This document shows positions 24,777-32,816 of a stretch of DNA of 44,167 nt, piece after piece. A program made the position numbers and the translations under genes. Position 1 is the first letter of the stretch. Every line of letters starts with the position of its first letter. This DNA is from Mycobacterium pinniadriaticum. Its GTDB lineage: Bacteria > Actinomycetota > Actinomycetes > Mycobacteriales > Mycobacteriaceae. The DNA lies in contig NZ_JAPJDO010000045.1 of assembly GCF_026242045.1 (NCBI RefSeq), forward strand, positions 1-44,167. Reading direction: 5' to 3'. Below the pieces are notes generated by a model. That model did no database searches and had not been told where the DNA came from. It saw only the letters and a program-made list of their open reading frames with translations.

Positions 24777-25984
24777 GCCGCACCGCCGGGCCAGGGGCGA
24801 GCCAGTTCACGCAGGCCCTCAATGTCGACCTTGGCATAGACGCTGGTGGTCAACAGGCGGCGGTGGCGCAACACCTGACCGACTTCGGGGAGCGCTGCTC
24901 CCGCCTGCACCATCGCCGTGGCCGCGGTGTGCCGTAACACCCGTGCTCTGATGCAGCCCAGCCCGGCTCGCGCGGCTGTCCGGTGGACGGTGTCGGTCAC
25001 GCCGGACACCGACAAGGACCGGTGCGGGGCACGGAACCGCACGAACACTGTGCGGCAATCAGCGGTCGCCGGACGGCCGTCGCGCAGGTAATCGGCCACC
25101 GCTTCGCCCACGTCCACCGGCAGCGGCAGCCGCTCAATCCGATGCCCTTTGCCCGTGACGACGAGTTCACCAGCGCGCCAATCGATATCGTCAAGCCGCA
25201 AGGAGCAGACCTCACCCGGACGCAACCCCAGTCGCGCCAGCAGCACAAGCATCGCGTAATCCCGCCGACCCATCGGGCTGCTGCGGTCGCAGCAAGCCAA
25301 CAGCCGTGCGACCGCGTCGGGGTCCAAGCCCCGCGGCACGCCGAGACCTGTCCCGCCGGCCACCGACGGAACCGCCGATGCCAACGACGAGCCGATCACG
25401 CCCTCCACGTGCAGAAAGCCCAGCAGCGACCGCACCGCGGTCACGATCAGCTTCGCCGTTCCCACCGCACGTCCAGGGCACGACACCCGCACGAACCCGA
25501 TGACATCGGCCGCGGTCAGCGACGCCACATCCAGTTCACCACCGGCCATCCGGCTCGCGAGCAGCGGCCTCGTCAGATGGGCATACAACGCGGCAGTGGC
25601 AGCCGACAATCCCCGCTCACTCACCAGATAGCCGCGGTAGCGGGCCAACAGCGTCTCCACCGCCCCTCCCGGCTGCGGCTCTGGCTCCACCGGCGTCACA
25701 TCCACCCCGCGCAGGTATTCGAGTAACGGCGTTAACGCTTTGGGAGACAACCACAACCGATAACCCGCAGCGCGTCGTGCGGCGAGGAAATCCGCCAGTA
25801 CCGACGCCGTCAGTCCATCGGCGGCAAGGCCGTGCTGCATCATCCACCGGCTCAAATGCGCCATCAACTGCAGCTGATTAGCGCTCGCATTCGGCCGATA
25901 CCCCAGCCGAACCAACTCGGCAGCAAAACCACTGCTGAACGCGGCCAGCGGCCCCGTCACGCAGACCCGATCCGGACTTCCCAT
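24773..25984 (-). CDS. ritA: Tyrosine recombinase RitA (arginine in place of the box-II histidine)
   Basis: A 403-residue tyrosine recombinase. The long N-terminal region has VTGPLAAFSSGFAAELVRLGY and a core-binding domain (RYRGYLVSERGLSAATAALY). Catalytic residues: arginine in ARLGLRPGEVCSL, lysine in VVTGKGHRIERLPLP, tyrosine in LTTSVYAKVD. Box II, which is HxxR in the relatives at 8248 and 9844 (HRLRHT), reads RVLRHT here, so the histidine is replaced by arginine. ATG at 25984 follows GAGAAGGAGG within a short potential stem (TTCTC ... GAGAA), like the stem at 9810-9840. First gene of the trio. Confidence 0.92.
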   Translation of the reverse strand: MGSPDRVCVTGPLAAFSSGFAAELVRLGYRPNASANQLQLMAHLSRWMMQHGLAADGLTASVLADFLAARRAAGYRLWLSPKALTPLLEYLRGVDVTPVEPEPQPGGAVETLLARYRGYLVSERGLSAATAALYAHLTRPLLASRMAGGELDVASLTAADVIGFVRVSCPGRAVGTAKLIVTAVRSLLGFLHVEGVIGSSLASAVPSVAGGTGLGVPRGLDPDAVARLLACCDRSSPMGRRDYAMLVLLARLGLRPGEVCSLRLDDIDWRAGELVVTGKGHRIERLPLPVDVGEAVADYLRDGRPATADCRTVFVRFRAPHRSLSVSGVTDTVHRTAARAGLGCIRARVLRHTAATAMVQAGAALPEVGQVLRHRRLLTTSVYAKVDIEGLRELARPWPGGAA

Positions 25985-26037
25985 GACGCCTCCTTCTCGT
26001 TACGAACAGAGAAGAAAAGCGTCGCCCGTCCGAGCGC

Positions 26038-26125
26038 CTGATTATGCCGACTTCAGCCGCCCGCCCGGCCCCACCACCAGCGCAGACACCACCCAGATCG
26101 GCATAATCCGGACATCGGCGTAATG
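26038..26125 (-). repeat. RIT terminal inverted repeat, ritA side
   Basis: Reverse complement of 22791-22878 with a single mismatch. It begins 54 nt upstream of the ritA start, so the ritA promoter must lie in or next to the repeat, and transcription could depend on the element's joined-end state. Confidence 0.9.
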
Positions 26126-26128
26126 AAA

Positions 26129-26150
26129 CTTATGCCGACGTCGGCATAAG
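26129..26150. repeat. 22-bp perfect palindrome at one end of the RIT element
   Basis: Arms CTTATGCCGACG and its exact complement use the same TTATGCCGA core as the terminal repeats. It is present only on the ritA side; its last base belongs to the GTTCCA flank. Confidence 0.8.
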
Positions 26151-26402
26151 TTCCACAAGCAGGCCAATGTCCTTGCCGCGCTGCCGAAATCAGCGCATCC
26201 CAGTGCGCTGGCGGCGATGAAGGACATCTACAACGCCGAGGACATCGACAAGGCCCAGGTCGCGATCAAAGCATTCGAGGTCGACTACGGCGCCAAATAC
26301 CCCAAAGCGGTCGCCAAGATCGTCGATGATGCCGATGTGCTCTTGGAGTTCTACAAGTATCCCGCCGAGCACTGGATTCATCTGCGCACGACCAACCCGA
26401 TC
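26150..26402 (+). pseudogene. IS256-family transposase, middle part
   Basis: This piece resumes at the duplicated GTTCCA and encodes FHKQANVLAALPKSAHPSAL through AEHWIHLRTTNPI. It completes the CWFHK motif on one side and stops at TTNPI, just one codon before the third catalytic residue (Glu of the TTN-x-IE motif), where the Tn554-like element begins. There is no start codon of its own until an internal ATG at 26218. Confidence 0.9.
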
Positions 26403-26498
26403 GTTATCTGGAGCGCTGGAGGCATTGGGGCTGTGAACTGCATGTTTGTTTCGTGGAGGGTGTCTATGACGCGCGTGGAGGTGGACGTTGGCCGCTGG

Positions 26499-26936
26499 TC
26501 AGGACGGCCCGATTGTGACCGAACTGCGATGCGCCGGCTGCTCACTCGGGGCGTCGCGGCCGTTGCCGCGGTTCTGGCCGAGAGCGCAGGCGAGCTGGCG
26601 GCGTAGCCGCTGGTTTTCGTCGGCAAGTTCGCGGTTGCGTTGGTTGGCGATTTCGAGGCGCCGCCGCAGGGAGTCGTCGCTGGCGCGCTGCCCGGTGGGG
26701 ACCGGTGTGCTCAGCTCGGGCCGATACTGGGCGCGGAGTCGGCGGATCTCGTCTTTGAGGTCGGTCTGGGTGTAGATCCACGAGCGGGAGACACCGGCGT
26801 GGCGGGCGACGGATTCGAAGGTGAGCACGGCGCCGCTGCGGTCGAGTTCGTGCATCGCGGCGATCGCCTTGGCGCGGGTGTGTTCGTGGCGCTGCCTGGC
26901 GGCTTTGATGAGGTGGATGCTGTTGTCAGTCTGCAT
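26499..26936 (-). CDS. tnpC: TnpC-like small protein of Tn554-type element (DUF6262-like)
   Basis: A 145-residue basic protein. Residues 10-55 contain a predicted helix-turn-helix-like region (AIAAMHELDRSGAVLTFESVA, then RHAGVSRSWIYTQ); residues 58-115 are a coiled coil rich in R, E and Q (LRRRLEIANQRNRELADENQ). This matches the small third protein of Tn554-like systems, which assists recombination and orientation choice and is not itself a recombinase. Its ATG at 26936 lies 11 nt before the end of the tnpB tail, the overlap expected in an intact tnpB-tnpC pair. Confidence 0.85.
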   Translation of the reverse strand: MQTDNSIHLIKAARQRHEHTRAKAIAAMHELDRSGAVLTFESVARHAGVSRSWIYTQTDLKDEIRRLRAQYRPELSTPVPTGQRASDDSLRRRLEIANQRNRELADENQRLRRQLACALGQNRGNGRDAPSEQPAHRSSVTIGPS

Positions 26937-27135
26937 GATTGGCCTTCTCTGCTTCTGAATCGTCGAGAGCGGTGATGATGGTGTCCAGGTTGTGCAGGAC
27001 CTGGCGGTTCATCTCGGTGAGTCGTTGTTGTCCGCGGGCTTCGGCGGCGGTGATCAGCTGCAGGGTCTGTTGCCGCTGCTCGCGGTGCTGGGGCAGGAAC
27101 TCGCCAGTGGTGAGGAACATTGGGCAGGTCAGGCA
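26926..27135 (-). pseudogene. tnpB: C-terminal tail of TnpB, separated by an insertion
   Basis: Seventy codons including the stop: CLTCPMFLTTGEFLPQHREQ, then AEARGQQRLTEMNRQVLHNL and an acidic end. The CxxC pair completes a cysteine cluster with CPHANA at the end of the main tnpB part (32865). Joining 34886-32865 to 27135-26926 gives 744 codons in one frame. In the present sequence a chance ATG in the inserted DNA (27168) opens an 80-codon frame into this tail. Confidence 0.87.
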
Positions 27136-27179
27136 GGCTTCTCTGAACTTGGCTGCCTGCTTTGTCATTGGGTTGCCGT

Positions 27180-27650
27180 CTAATTCTCGCTGCGGTGGCC
27201 GAGCTCTTCCGCCAGGCGCTGTAGCGATTCTTGCATCTGACTACGGTCGGCGACGGGCAGGTGATCGAGCATGTCTGTGTGGCGGAATGCTGACCAGTCG
27301 TACGTTTCCGTGACAAGCGTCCGCTCCGGTCCAAGGGGTGTCATTCGCCATGTCCAGGTATGGCCAGCGGGTTCTTCGCCCGGCTCAGCTGGGGCCCACC
27401 CGATAGCACGCCTTGGCTCGTAGCAGATGACATGGTTTTCGACTTGGTGGTCGCCTTTCATCCTGTTGTGCATGTTCATCACGAACACCGTGCCTAACTC
27501 GGTCAGTGTGCGGTGGTCGGCCGAGCTACGGATCATTCCGGTCGTATCGAGGGCGACATGGTTATCGGGCCTGGCCAGAAACGCGAAGACCAGCTCCGCG
27601 GGAGCGTTGATGACGCCTGACACCTCGATGCGGCGTATTTGCGTGGGCAT
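27180..27650 (-). CDS. SRPBCC (START/Bet v1-like) family protein carried by a recombinase element
   Basis: A 156-residue protein with the helix-grip pattern: IRRIEVSGVINAPAELVFAF, LARPDNHVALD, strands with HRTLTELGTVFVMNMHNRMK and a C-terminal helix (MQESLQRLAEEL). WTWRMTPLGPERTLVTETYD is typical of polyketide-cyclase-like SRPBCC proteins that bind hydrophobic ligands. The ATG at 27650 follows GGAGG and is preferred; a GTG at 27671 overlaps the recombinase stop. It is the only gene of the element that is not a recombinase, so it is either cargo or a cofactor of the mobile element. No catalytic residue can be named. Confidence 0.82.
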   Translation of the reverse strand: MPTQIRRIEVSGVINAPAELVFAFLARPDNHVALDTTGMIRSSADHRTLTELGTVFVMNMHNRMKGDHQVENHVICYEPRRAIGWAPAEPGEEPAGHTWTWRMTPLGPERTLVTETYDWSAFRHTDMLDHLPVADRSQMQESLQRLAEELGHRSEN

Positions 27651-27667
27651 GACAGCACCTCCATGAC

Positions 27668-30181
27668 TCACTGGGCCCTTGTATGAAGACTGGTTGTGCG
27701 GCCCGTACTCATCGCTGATTCATTGGCTCCGGACTTGGTTGGGAGGGAGGGGGTTCCGATGTCGACGGCGCCGCGGTCGCTTGTGTCGATCTGGGTAAGT
27801 TTGTCGTTGACGCCGGCAAGGCTGACTTGGAGTCCCTCGACTTCGCCGAGCCAGCCATGAAGTTTGGCCTCGCTGATTCGGTCCTCGAGGTTGCTCCGGA
27901 TCTCTTCCAGGCGTGGTCGTTGCGCTGGGTCCGGCCGTAGAAGCGAACATCGGACACAAGCGTGCTCGTGAAAACACGGCGTTCCGAACGCCCGGCCGCA
28001 CGTCCCGACCGACACCTTGCGCTTCTCGAAGTGGGCGAGGAAGTCGTCCCACTCGTCCTCGGTCGGGGTCCGGTATTCTTCGCTGGGTCGGGTCGCCCGT
28101 CGGCGGGCGATGAACGCTCGATGGGCTTCGATTGCTTCCATGGGGTAGACGGCTTTATATCCCATGGTTGTATCAATTGTTTTGTGCCCGCAGATGATTT
28201 GGGCGATGTGCGGTGGTAGACCGCTCATGATGGCGTCGGTAACGAAGATCCTTCTGAAGTCGTGGGGCGAGAAGATCAGTGGTTCGCCGGTGGCGTCGGT
28301 GAGCCCGCTGGCGGCGAGTGCGTCGATGAGCAGTTTGCGGATCGCACTGGGTGTGAAGGGTCGGTGCTCGTTGCCGATGGCGCGTTGGAACAGCAGCGGC
28401 ATCGGCGGGTTCCAGACCCGCTCCCGGATGTCGTAGGACGGCACCAGGGGTATCGCACCGTTGGGTGCGCGTAGGCGGGTGACGATGGCGCTGAGCACGT
28501 CGGCGAGTTCAGGGCTGACGAGCAGCAGGCGTTCGGTGTCGGTCTTGGAGGGGGCGATCTGCAGCAGCGGGACAACTTCGCCGCTGGAGGGCAGGCGGTA
28601 TTCGGTGATGCTGTGGTGGCTGAGTTCAAGCAGTTCCTCGCAGCGGATGCCGGTCAGTCGCAGAACTTCGATCGTCGCGAACGCCCAGAACGCCTCGTCG
28701 TCCTCGTAGGACAGGTTGCGCCGTTTGCCCGTGGCCGTGTCTTCCGCCCAGACGTGTCGGCCGATGGCCTTGGGGACGAGCGCTTTTCGCAATTTGGCGT
28801 CGGCGCCGGGGATCAGCGCGCCAGGCGAGGTCTGGTCAGCGGCCTGCAAGAACTGTTGTGCGGTGCGGCGGCGCTGGTTGGCGGTGCGCACCAGCACCGG
28901 CAGCACCGGCAGTCGTTCGCGGGTGCGTTGGTCCATCCGAGCCTTGCGGTGTTTGCGTTCCTTGGCTCGGCGGATCTCGGCGTCGCCGATCGGGCAGGGA
29001 GCCGCCCACTGGGCCCATCGGGCGGGATCGTCGACGGCCCACTGGGCGATGTCGAGGTAGAACGCTCGCACGCGTAGTAGTTCGTCTTTGGCGTTGAGTC
29101 GCGGGGTTGCGACCTCGATCTGCTCGCCGGCGGCGTTGGTGATCGTTCGCTTCTTGGTGGCCAGGTCTTCCTTCCAGGTTCGGATGATGTCCTGGGGCAG
29201 CTGCAGGGTGTCGATGCCCGGTGCGATGGCTTCGATGCGCGCCCAGAACAGCCCGGCCAGGCTGCGGGAGATGGCGTCGATGCTGGCGAAGTCCAGCGAC
29301 GGCTGGCGTTCCCGTAGGTAGTCGACGAGCAGGTCGCGAATGGGTCTGCAACGCAACGGGTATCGATCCACCAATTCTTCGATCGTGAGCCGCCCGGTGG
29401 CTTGTCCGAAGGCGCGGATCGTGTGCGGCGCGTCGTCGGGGAAGATGCCGATCGTGCGCAGGCGTAGGTAGAAGTCGACCTTCTTTTGTCCGCCTCGAGC
29501 GTGTACCTGGCGCAGGGTGTCGACCAGTTCGACACAGTCGCCGACGGTGATGTCGGCGACGCGTCCGCCCTTGCACGCGAGGATGGTCGCGATCCTGGTC
29601 GCCGCGACCCGCGCGTCGACGGCGGAGCTGGCCGGTTGGGTCTCGGCGAGTCGCTGCAGCTGGGCGAACCCTTGCGGGTCTCTGGTGTGCGCCATCGCGC
29701 CGGCGAGATGGGCGTGTGTGCGGGTAAGCATCCACGGCACACCGGGACGGATGACGTCCCCGCAGATCAACATGAGCAGGCCCGAGGCCAGATCGTCGGC
29801 GTCGTAGGACGCGTTCTGTCCGCGCTCCTGCAGCCACGTCAGTGGGAGCCCGGTCCAGGTCTTGCCGGGATGCTGCTCGACGCCGCTGAGTTCCCAACGT
29901 TGTTGCCAGGTGTCGCCCGGAAACGTCGCCAGCCAGTCCAGCAGCTTGGTCACACCGCGTCGTCGACCAGCCTGGGTCGTCTTGACATCCGACGTAAACA
30001 ATCCGGAGGTCAGCCTGACGATGGTGTCCTCGGCGGTTCCCGCGGCGTGTGCCCCGCAATGCTCGGGCTGACGGGCGGGGAACCGTTCGCGCAGCTGTTT
30101 GTTCCGCCCGCTGATCTGGGTCTTCGTTGCATTGGCCACGGCAAGTGGTTTGCGCGCAACGTGTTTGGCGATCGTGGTCAC
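27668..30181 (-). CDS. Large tyrosine recombinase (837 aa)
   Basis: A large site-specific recombinase. The natural start is GTG at 30181 after GGGAGG, overlapping the stop of the upstream recombinase gene before the IS3 insertion; the longer frame from 30415 reads through IS3 DNA. About 450 residues of N-terminal helical sequence precede the catalytic domain: arginine in RLTGIRCEELLEL, box II SPHDFRRIFVTDA, histidine in IICGHKTIDTTM and tyrosine in MGYKAVYP. A cysteine/histidine cluster follows (GTCGRAFGTPCFHEHACVRC), then a coiled-coil region. The C-terminal layout resembles that of TnpB proteins. It probably works as a pair with the smaller recombinase. Confidence 0.88.
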   Translation of the reverse strand: MTTIAKHVARKPLAVANATKTQISGRNKQLRERFPARQPEHCGAHAAGTAEDTIVRLTSGLFTSDVKTTQAGRRRGVTKLLDWLATFPGDTWQQRWELSGVEQHPGKTWTGLPLTWLQERGQNASYDADDLASGLLMLICGDVIRPGVPWMLTRTHAHLAGAMAHTRDPQGFAQLQRLAETQPASSAVDARVAATRIATILACKGGRVADITVGDCVELVDTLRQVHARGGQKKVDFYLRLRTIGIFPDDAPHTIRAFGQATGRLTIEELVDRYPLRCRPIRDLLVDYLRERQPSLDFASIDAISRSLAGLFWARIEAIAPGIDTLQLPQDIIRTWKEDLATKKRTITNAAGEQIEVATPRLNAKDELLRVRAFYLDIAQWAVDDPARWAQWAAPCPIGDAEIRRAKERKHRKARMDQRTRERLPVLPVLVRTANQRRRTAQQFLQAADQTSPGALIPGADAKLRKALVPKAIGRHVWAEDTATGKRRNLSYEDDEAFWAFATIEVLRLTGIRCEELLELSHHSITEYRLPSSGEVVPLLQIAPSKTDTERLLLVSPELADVLSAIVTRLRAPNGAIPLVPSYDIRERVWNPPMPLLFQRAIGNEHRPFTPSAIRKLLIDALAASGLTDATGEPLIFSPHDFRRIFVTDAIMSGLPPHIAQIICGHKTIDTTMGYKAVYPMEAIEAHRAFIARRRATRPSEEYRTPTEDEWDDFLAHFEKRKVSVGTCGRAFGTPCFHEHACVRCSLLRPDPAQRPRLEEIRSNLEDRISEAKLHGWLGEVEGLQVSLAGVNDKLTQIDTSDRGAVDIGTPSLPTKSGANESAMSTGRTTSLHTRAQ

Positions 30182-30294
30182 ATCGACCTCCCGAACAGCA
30201 CGCTCAGCGATTGCGGGTCGTAGCCCGGCGCCGGCGGCGGTGGAACCGGGTCTTCGCGCTGCATTGAATCGCCCCGGGTTTGATGCACACCTGG

Positions 30295-31197
30295 TTACTG
30301 GTGTGCAGCCTCTGATTGGGCTGTATTTGTAGCGTAGTAGACGGTCTCGTACTCCATCGGTGGGATGCGGCCCAGGCGATGCATGAGCCGGTGGGTGTTG
30401 TACCAGTGCACCCACTCGGCGGTCAGCAACTCAACATCGGTCAGACGGTGCAGCGGGCCCCGCCGGAACGGCGAGTCATCGCGGACCGCTTCGGTCTTGT
30501 AGAGCCCTATCGTCGTCTCTGCCAGAGCGTTGTCGAAGGCATCCCCGACGGTGCCAATGGAGGCCACCAGCCCGGACAGCGCGAGGGTCTCGCCGAACCG
30601 CACGGAGGTGTATTGCGAGCCTGCATCGCTGTGATGAATAGTGTTGCCCGACAATGGATTACCCTCGTCCATGCGGAGTTGGGCAGCCTGGCGGATCGCT
30701 CGGCGCACAAAGCGGTCCTCCTTGCTGGCCGAGCAGGTCCACCCCACGATCCGGCCGGCGTAGGCATCGATCGCGAACGCGGTGTAGACAAACGCTCCGT
30801 TGGCCAGGCGGACGTAAGTGAAGTCCGCCACCAGCAGCACGTTGGGGGCGGGCACCCGGAACTGGCGTTTGACCAGATCAGCGGCCCGCGCTGCGGCCGG
30901 ATCCGCCACGGTGGTGCGGACCTTCTTGCGACGAGTGACCCCACGCCAGCCCTGGGCCCGCATCAGTCGCTCGACGGTGCATCGGGCCACTGCGATGCCC
31001 TGACGTTGCAGATGAGCCCACATTTTGGTCGCGCCGTACAGCGACTCGGGTTTGCGGCGACCGTGTTCGTCGGGCTCGTAGAAGCCGGCCAGCACCTCGG
31101 TGATGACGGTGTCCCACAGGGTCCGCGCTGACGGGGGCCGGGTCAGCCAGGCGTAGAAGGTTCTCGGGGCGATCGTGACGTCGTGCTCGGTGAGCAC
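30295..31197 (-). CDS. IS3-family transposase OrfB
   Basis: A 300-residue catalytic part of an IS3-type transposase. The DDE triad is visible: VADFTYVRL (first D), IHHSDAGSQYTS (second D) and DNALAETTIGLYKTE (E). An HTH_21-like region is at IAPRTFYAWLTRPPSA to ESLYGATKMWAHLQRQG. The frame continues upstream of the GTG at 31197 to before the orfA stop, in the -1 register, so a programmed -1 frameshift producing OrfAB is expected. All motifs are intact; this copy may be active. Confidence 0.93.
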   Translation of the reverse strand: MLTEHDVTIAPRTFYAWLTRPPSARTLWDTVITEVLAGFYEPDEHGRRKPESLYGATKMWAHLQRQGIAVARCTVERLMRAQGWRGVTRRKKVRTTVADPAAARAADLVKRQFRVPAPNVLLVADFTYVRLANGAFVYTAFAIDAYAGRIVGWTCSASKEDRFVRRAIRQAAQLRMDEGNPLSGNTIHHSDAGSQYTSVRFGETLALSGLVASIGTVGDAFDNALAETTIGLYKTEAVRDDSPFRRGPLHRLTDVELLTAEWVHWYNTHRLMHRLGRIPPMEYETVYYATNTAQSEAAHQ

Positions 31198-31253
31198 GCG
31201 GCAGATCGGAGCGACCCCGAACCGAGCACGATGCTCGGCGATGAACGCACAGA

Positions 31254-31565
31254 TCAGTGGTGTCGCGGGTCGCTCTCCCGCACGAAGAAACTTGTTGCTG
31301 CCTTGAGGATTTCGATGGTTTCCTCGAGCTCACGATTTTTGCGTTTGAGCTCTTTGTTCTCCCGCGCGATATCGGTGGACACTCCGTCACGCTGACCGGT
31401 GTCGACCTCGGCCTGGTTGACCCAGCGGCGTAGCGATTCGTAGGACACTCCCAACCGCTTGGCAACCGCGATGATACAGGCCGTGCGGGTGTCGTACTCC
31501 TCGGCATGGTCGGTGACCAACCGCACCGCCCGGGCCTTGAACTCGTCGTCGTACTTCCTCGGCAT
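31254..31565 (-). CDS. IS3-family transposase OrfA
   Basis: A 103-residue DNA-binding subunit. The N-terminus MPRKYDDEFKARAVRLV leads into a helix-turn-helix (TACIIAVAKRLGVSYESLRRW), then a leucine-zipper-like coiled coil (ENKELKRKNRELEETIEILK) and the end KAATSFFVRESDPRHH. ATG at 31565 fits family N-termini; the longer frame from 31604 starts in the terminal repeat. Its 3' end overlaps the -1 frame of OrfB. Confidence 0.93.
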   Translation of the reverse strand: MPRKYDDEFKARAVRLVTDHAEEYDTRTACIIAVAKRLGVSYESLRRWVNQAEVDTGQRDGVSTDIARENKELKRKNRELEETIEILKAATSFFVRESDPRHH

Positions 31566-31616
31566 GATGCGAACAACCTTCCCTTGAAAGAAGGTGTGCA
31601 TCAAACCCGGGGTGGT

Positions 31617-32789
31617 TCACATCGCCTGTCGCGCGTGGTGAGCCAGCACGCTCGCCACGACCTCCTCTTTGGTGGGCGTCAAATACAACTCGGTGGTGGT
31701 CAAGTGGGCGTGGCCCATCACCCACTGCACGTCGCTCAACGTCATCTGCGGATCCCGCGCCATCCGTGTCGCGGCGCTGTGCCGGAGGTCGTGCAATGTC
31801 CAATCCGAGCCCAGGCAGGCATTGGCCCGCTCGAACATCCTGTGCGCGGCGTGATAGGTCAGCGGACGGTGTGGTCGGCGTCGTGTCCACCACAGCGGCT
31901 GGGTCCGGCCACGCGGCACATTGGCCTGCGCGTCTTGCTGATACAGGCGGAGCCATACAAACGCGTCCGCCGCCGCGGGAAGTTGCTGGATCGCGCGGGA
32001 ACCCTTACGCACCACCGTGATCAGTTGTTGCCCTGGGTCGACATCGCACTGGCGCGCCCCCAGCAGCTCTGACGCGCGGGCTCCTGTCGAGATCCAGAAT
32101 GCAACCATGGCTCGGTCCCGATTCGACGGGAGCGCAGTGAACAGCGTGTTGAACCGATCGTCGGGTATCGCTCGCGGAATCCGCTGCGGCACTTTGGGTC
32201 TATATCGGCCTACGCGGTCGTGCTTCGATGCCTCCATCGGGTTGTGGTGGGCATTCGCCCGCTCCGACCGACGTGCGATATCCAGCGGAAACGGATTCAG
32301 GATCGGTCCTGTACCGATGTCACGCTGGAAGTCGTAGAAGCCACGTAGCACCGTCTCGCTATGAGCGATTGTCGCTGGCGCATACCCAGGGCCAAGCGCG
32401 GCCTTGCCCGTTACCGGGTTGGGTGGCCCAACCGACTCCACTGTTGCAACCGCTTGGTCCGACAATGGCCTTCGCCGGTGTTTGACCGTCAGCTGAATCC
32501 AACAGCTGAAGTCGCGCGCTTCGATCCGGGACGCGCGGTGCCAATCGACATCGACCGCGCCGAGGAATCGCCACCACCGCAGCAAGTCCATGCCGTAGGA
32601 ACGCAACGTCGCCGGCGATCGACCGGCCGCGAGCAGCTCCCGCAGAAACGCGGCCACTGATTCCACGACGGCGCCCTCGGCGTCGATCAACCGGTAAGGC
32701 TCACCCATATCGCCGGTTGAGGTGAGTTGCCCACAGCGGGGCACAACAAGATGGGCTACATCCCTGGTTTGTGCTGGCTCTTGGTCCAT
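31617..32789 (-). CDS. Tyrosine recombinase (390 aa), C-terminus cut by IS3 insertion
   Basis: A tyrosine recombinase with a core-binding domain (VESVAAFLRELLAAGRSPAT, LRSYGMDLLRWWRFL) and a catalytic domain: arginine in STGARASELLGAR, lysine in VVRKGSRAIQQLP, box II LHDLRHSAATRM, histidine and tyrosine in MGHAHLTTTELYL. The IS3 element begins right after codon 390 and supplies the TGA stop. Before the insertion, the frame continued 27 codons (QREDPVPPPPAP onward, 30261 to 30178) and overlapped the GTG of the large recombinase. Because all catalytic residues are upstream of the break, the protein could still be active. Confidence 0.88.
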   Translation of the reverse strand: MDQEPAQTRDVAHLVVPRCGQLTSTGDMGEPYRLIDAEGAVVESVAAFLRELLAAGRSPATLRSYGMDLLRWWRFLGAVDVDWHRASRIEARDFSCWIQLTVKHRRRPLSDQAVATVESVGPPNPVTGKAALGPGYAPATIAHSETVLRGFYDFQRDIGTGPILNPFPLDIARRSERANAHHNPMEASKHDRVGRYRPKVPQRIPRAIPDDRFNTLFTALPSNRDRAMVAFWISTGARASELLGARQCDVDPGQQLITVVRKGSRAIQQLPAAADAFVWLRLYQQDAQANVPRGRTQPLWWTRRRPHRPLTYHAAHRMFERANACLGSDWTLHDLRHSAATRMARDPQMTLSDVQWVMGHAHLTTTELYLTPTKEEVVASVLAHHARQAM

Positions 32790-32816
32790 GGCCGGGAAGC
32801 TATCGGGGCCGACGCA

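Larger units (their letters stand above)
22793..26149 (-). mobile_element. RIT (recombinase-in-trio) element inserted in IS256-family transposase gene
   Basis: Three adjoining tyrosine-recombinase genes (ritA, ritB, ritC), overlapping by ATGA, lie between 88-bp inverted repeats (22791-22878 and 26038-26125, one mismatch). The flanks share GTTCCA (22787-22792 and 26150-26155), a probable 6-bp crossover or target duplication. The right end has an extra 25 nt that includes a 22-bp palindrome (26129-26150) not present on the left. No cargo genes. Confidence 0.9.
30265..31619 (-). mobile_element. IS3-family insertion sequence with 3-bp target duplication
   Basis: A 1355-bp element with imperfect terminal inverted repeats: TGAATCGCCCCGGGTTTGAT on the left and, read inward on the right, TGAACCACCCCGGGTTTGAT, both followed by GCACACC. 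CAT flanks both sides (30262-30264 and 31620-31622). It encodes orfA and orfB in the IS3 arrangement. Removing it together with one CAT restores a 417-codon recombinase. Confidence 0.93.

Noticed and set aside
28836..30059. 407-codon open frame on the minus strand within the large recombinase
   Set aside because: Arg/Pro/His-rich composition typical of a GC-rich shadow frame; the overlapping recombinase frame has clear catalytic motifs.
30182..30415. N-terminal extension of the 837-residue recombinase
   Set aside because: It reads through the end of the IS3 element and the 3' end of the upstream recombinase; GTG at 30181 with GGGAGG is the natural start.
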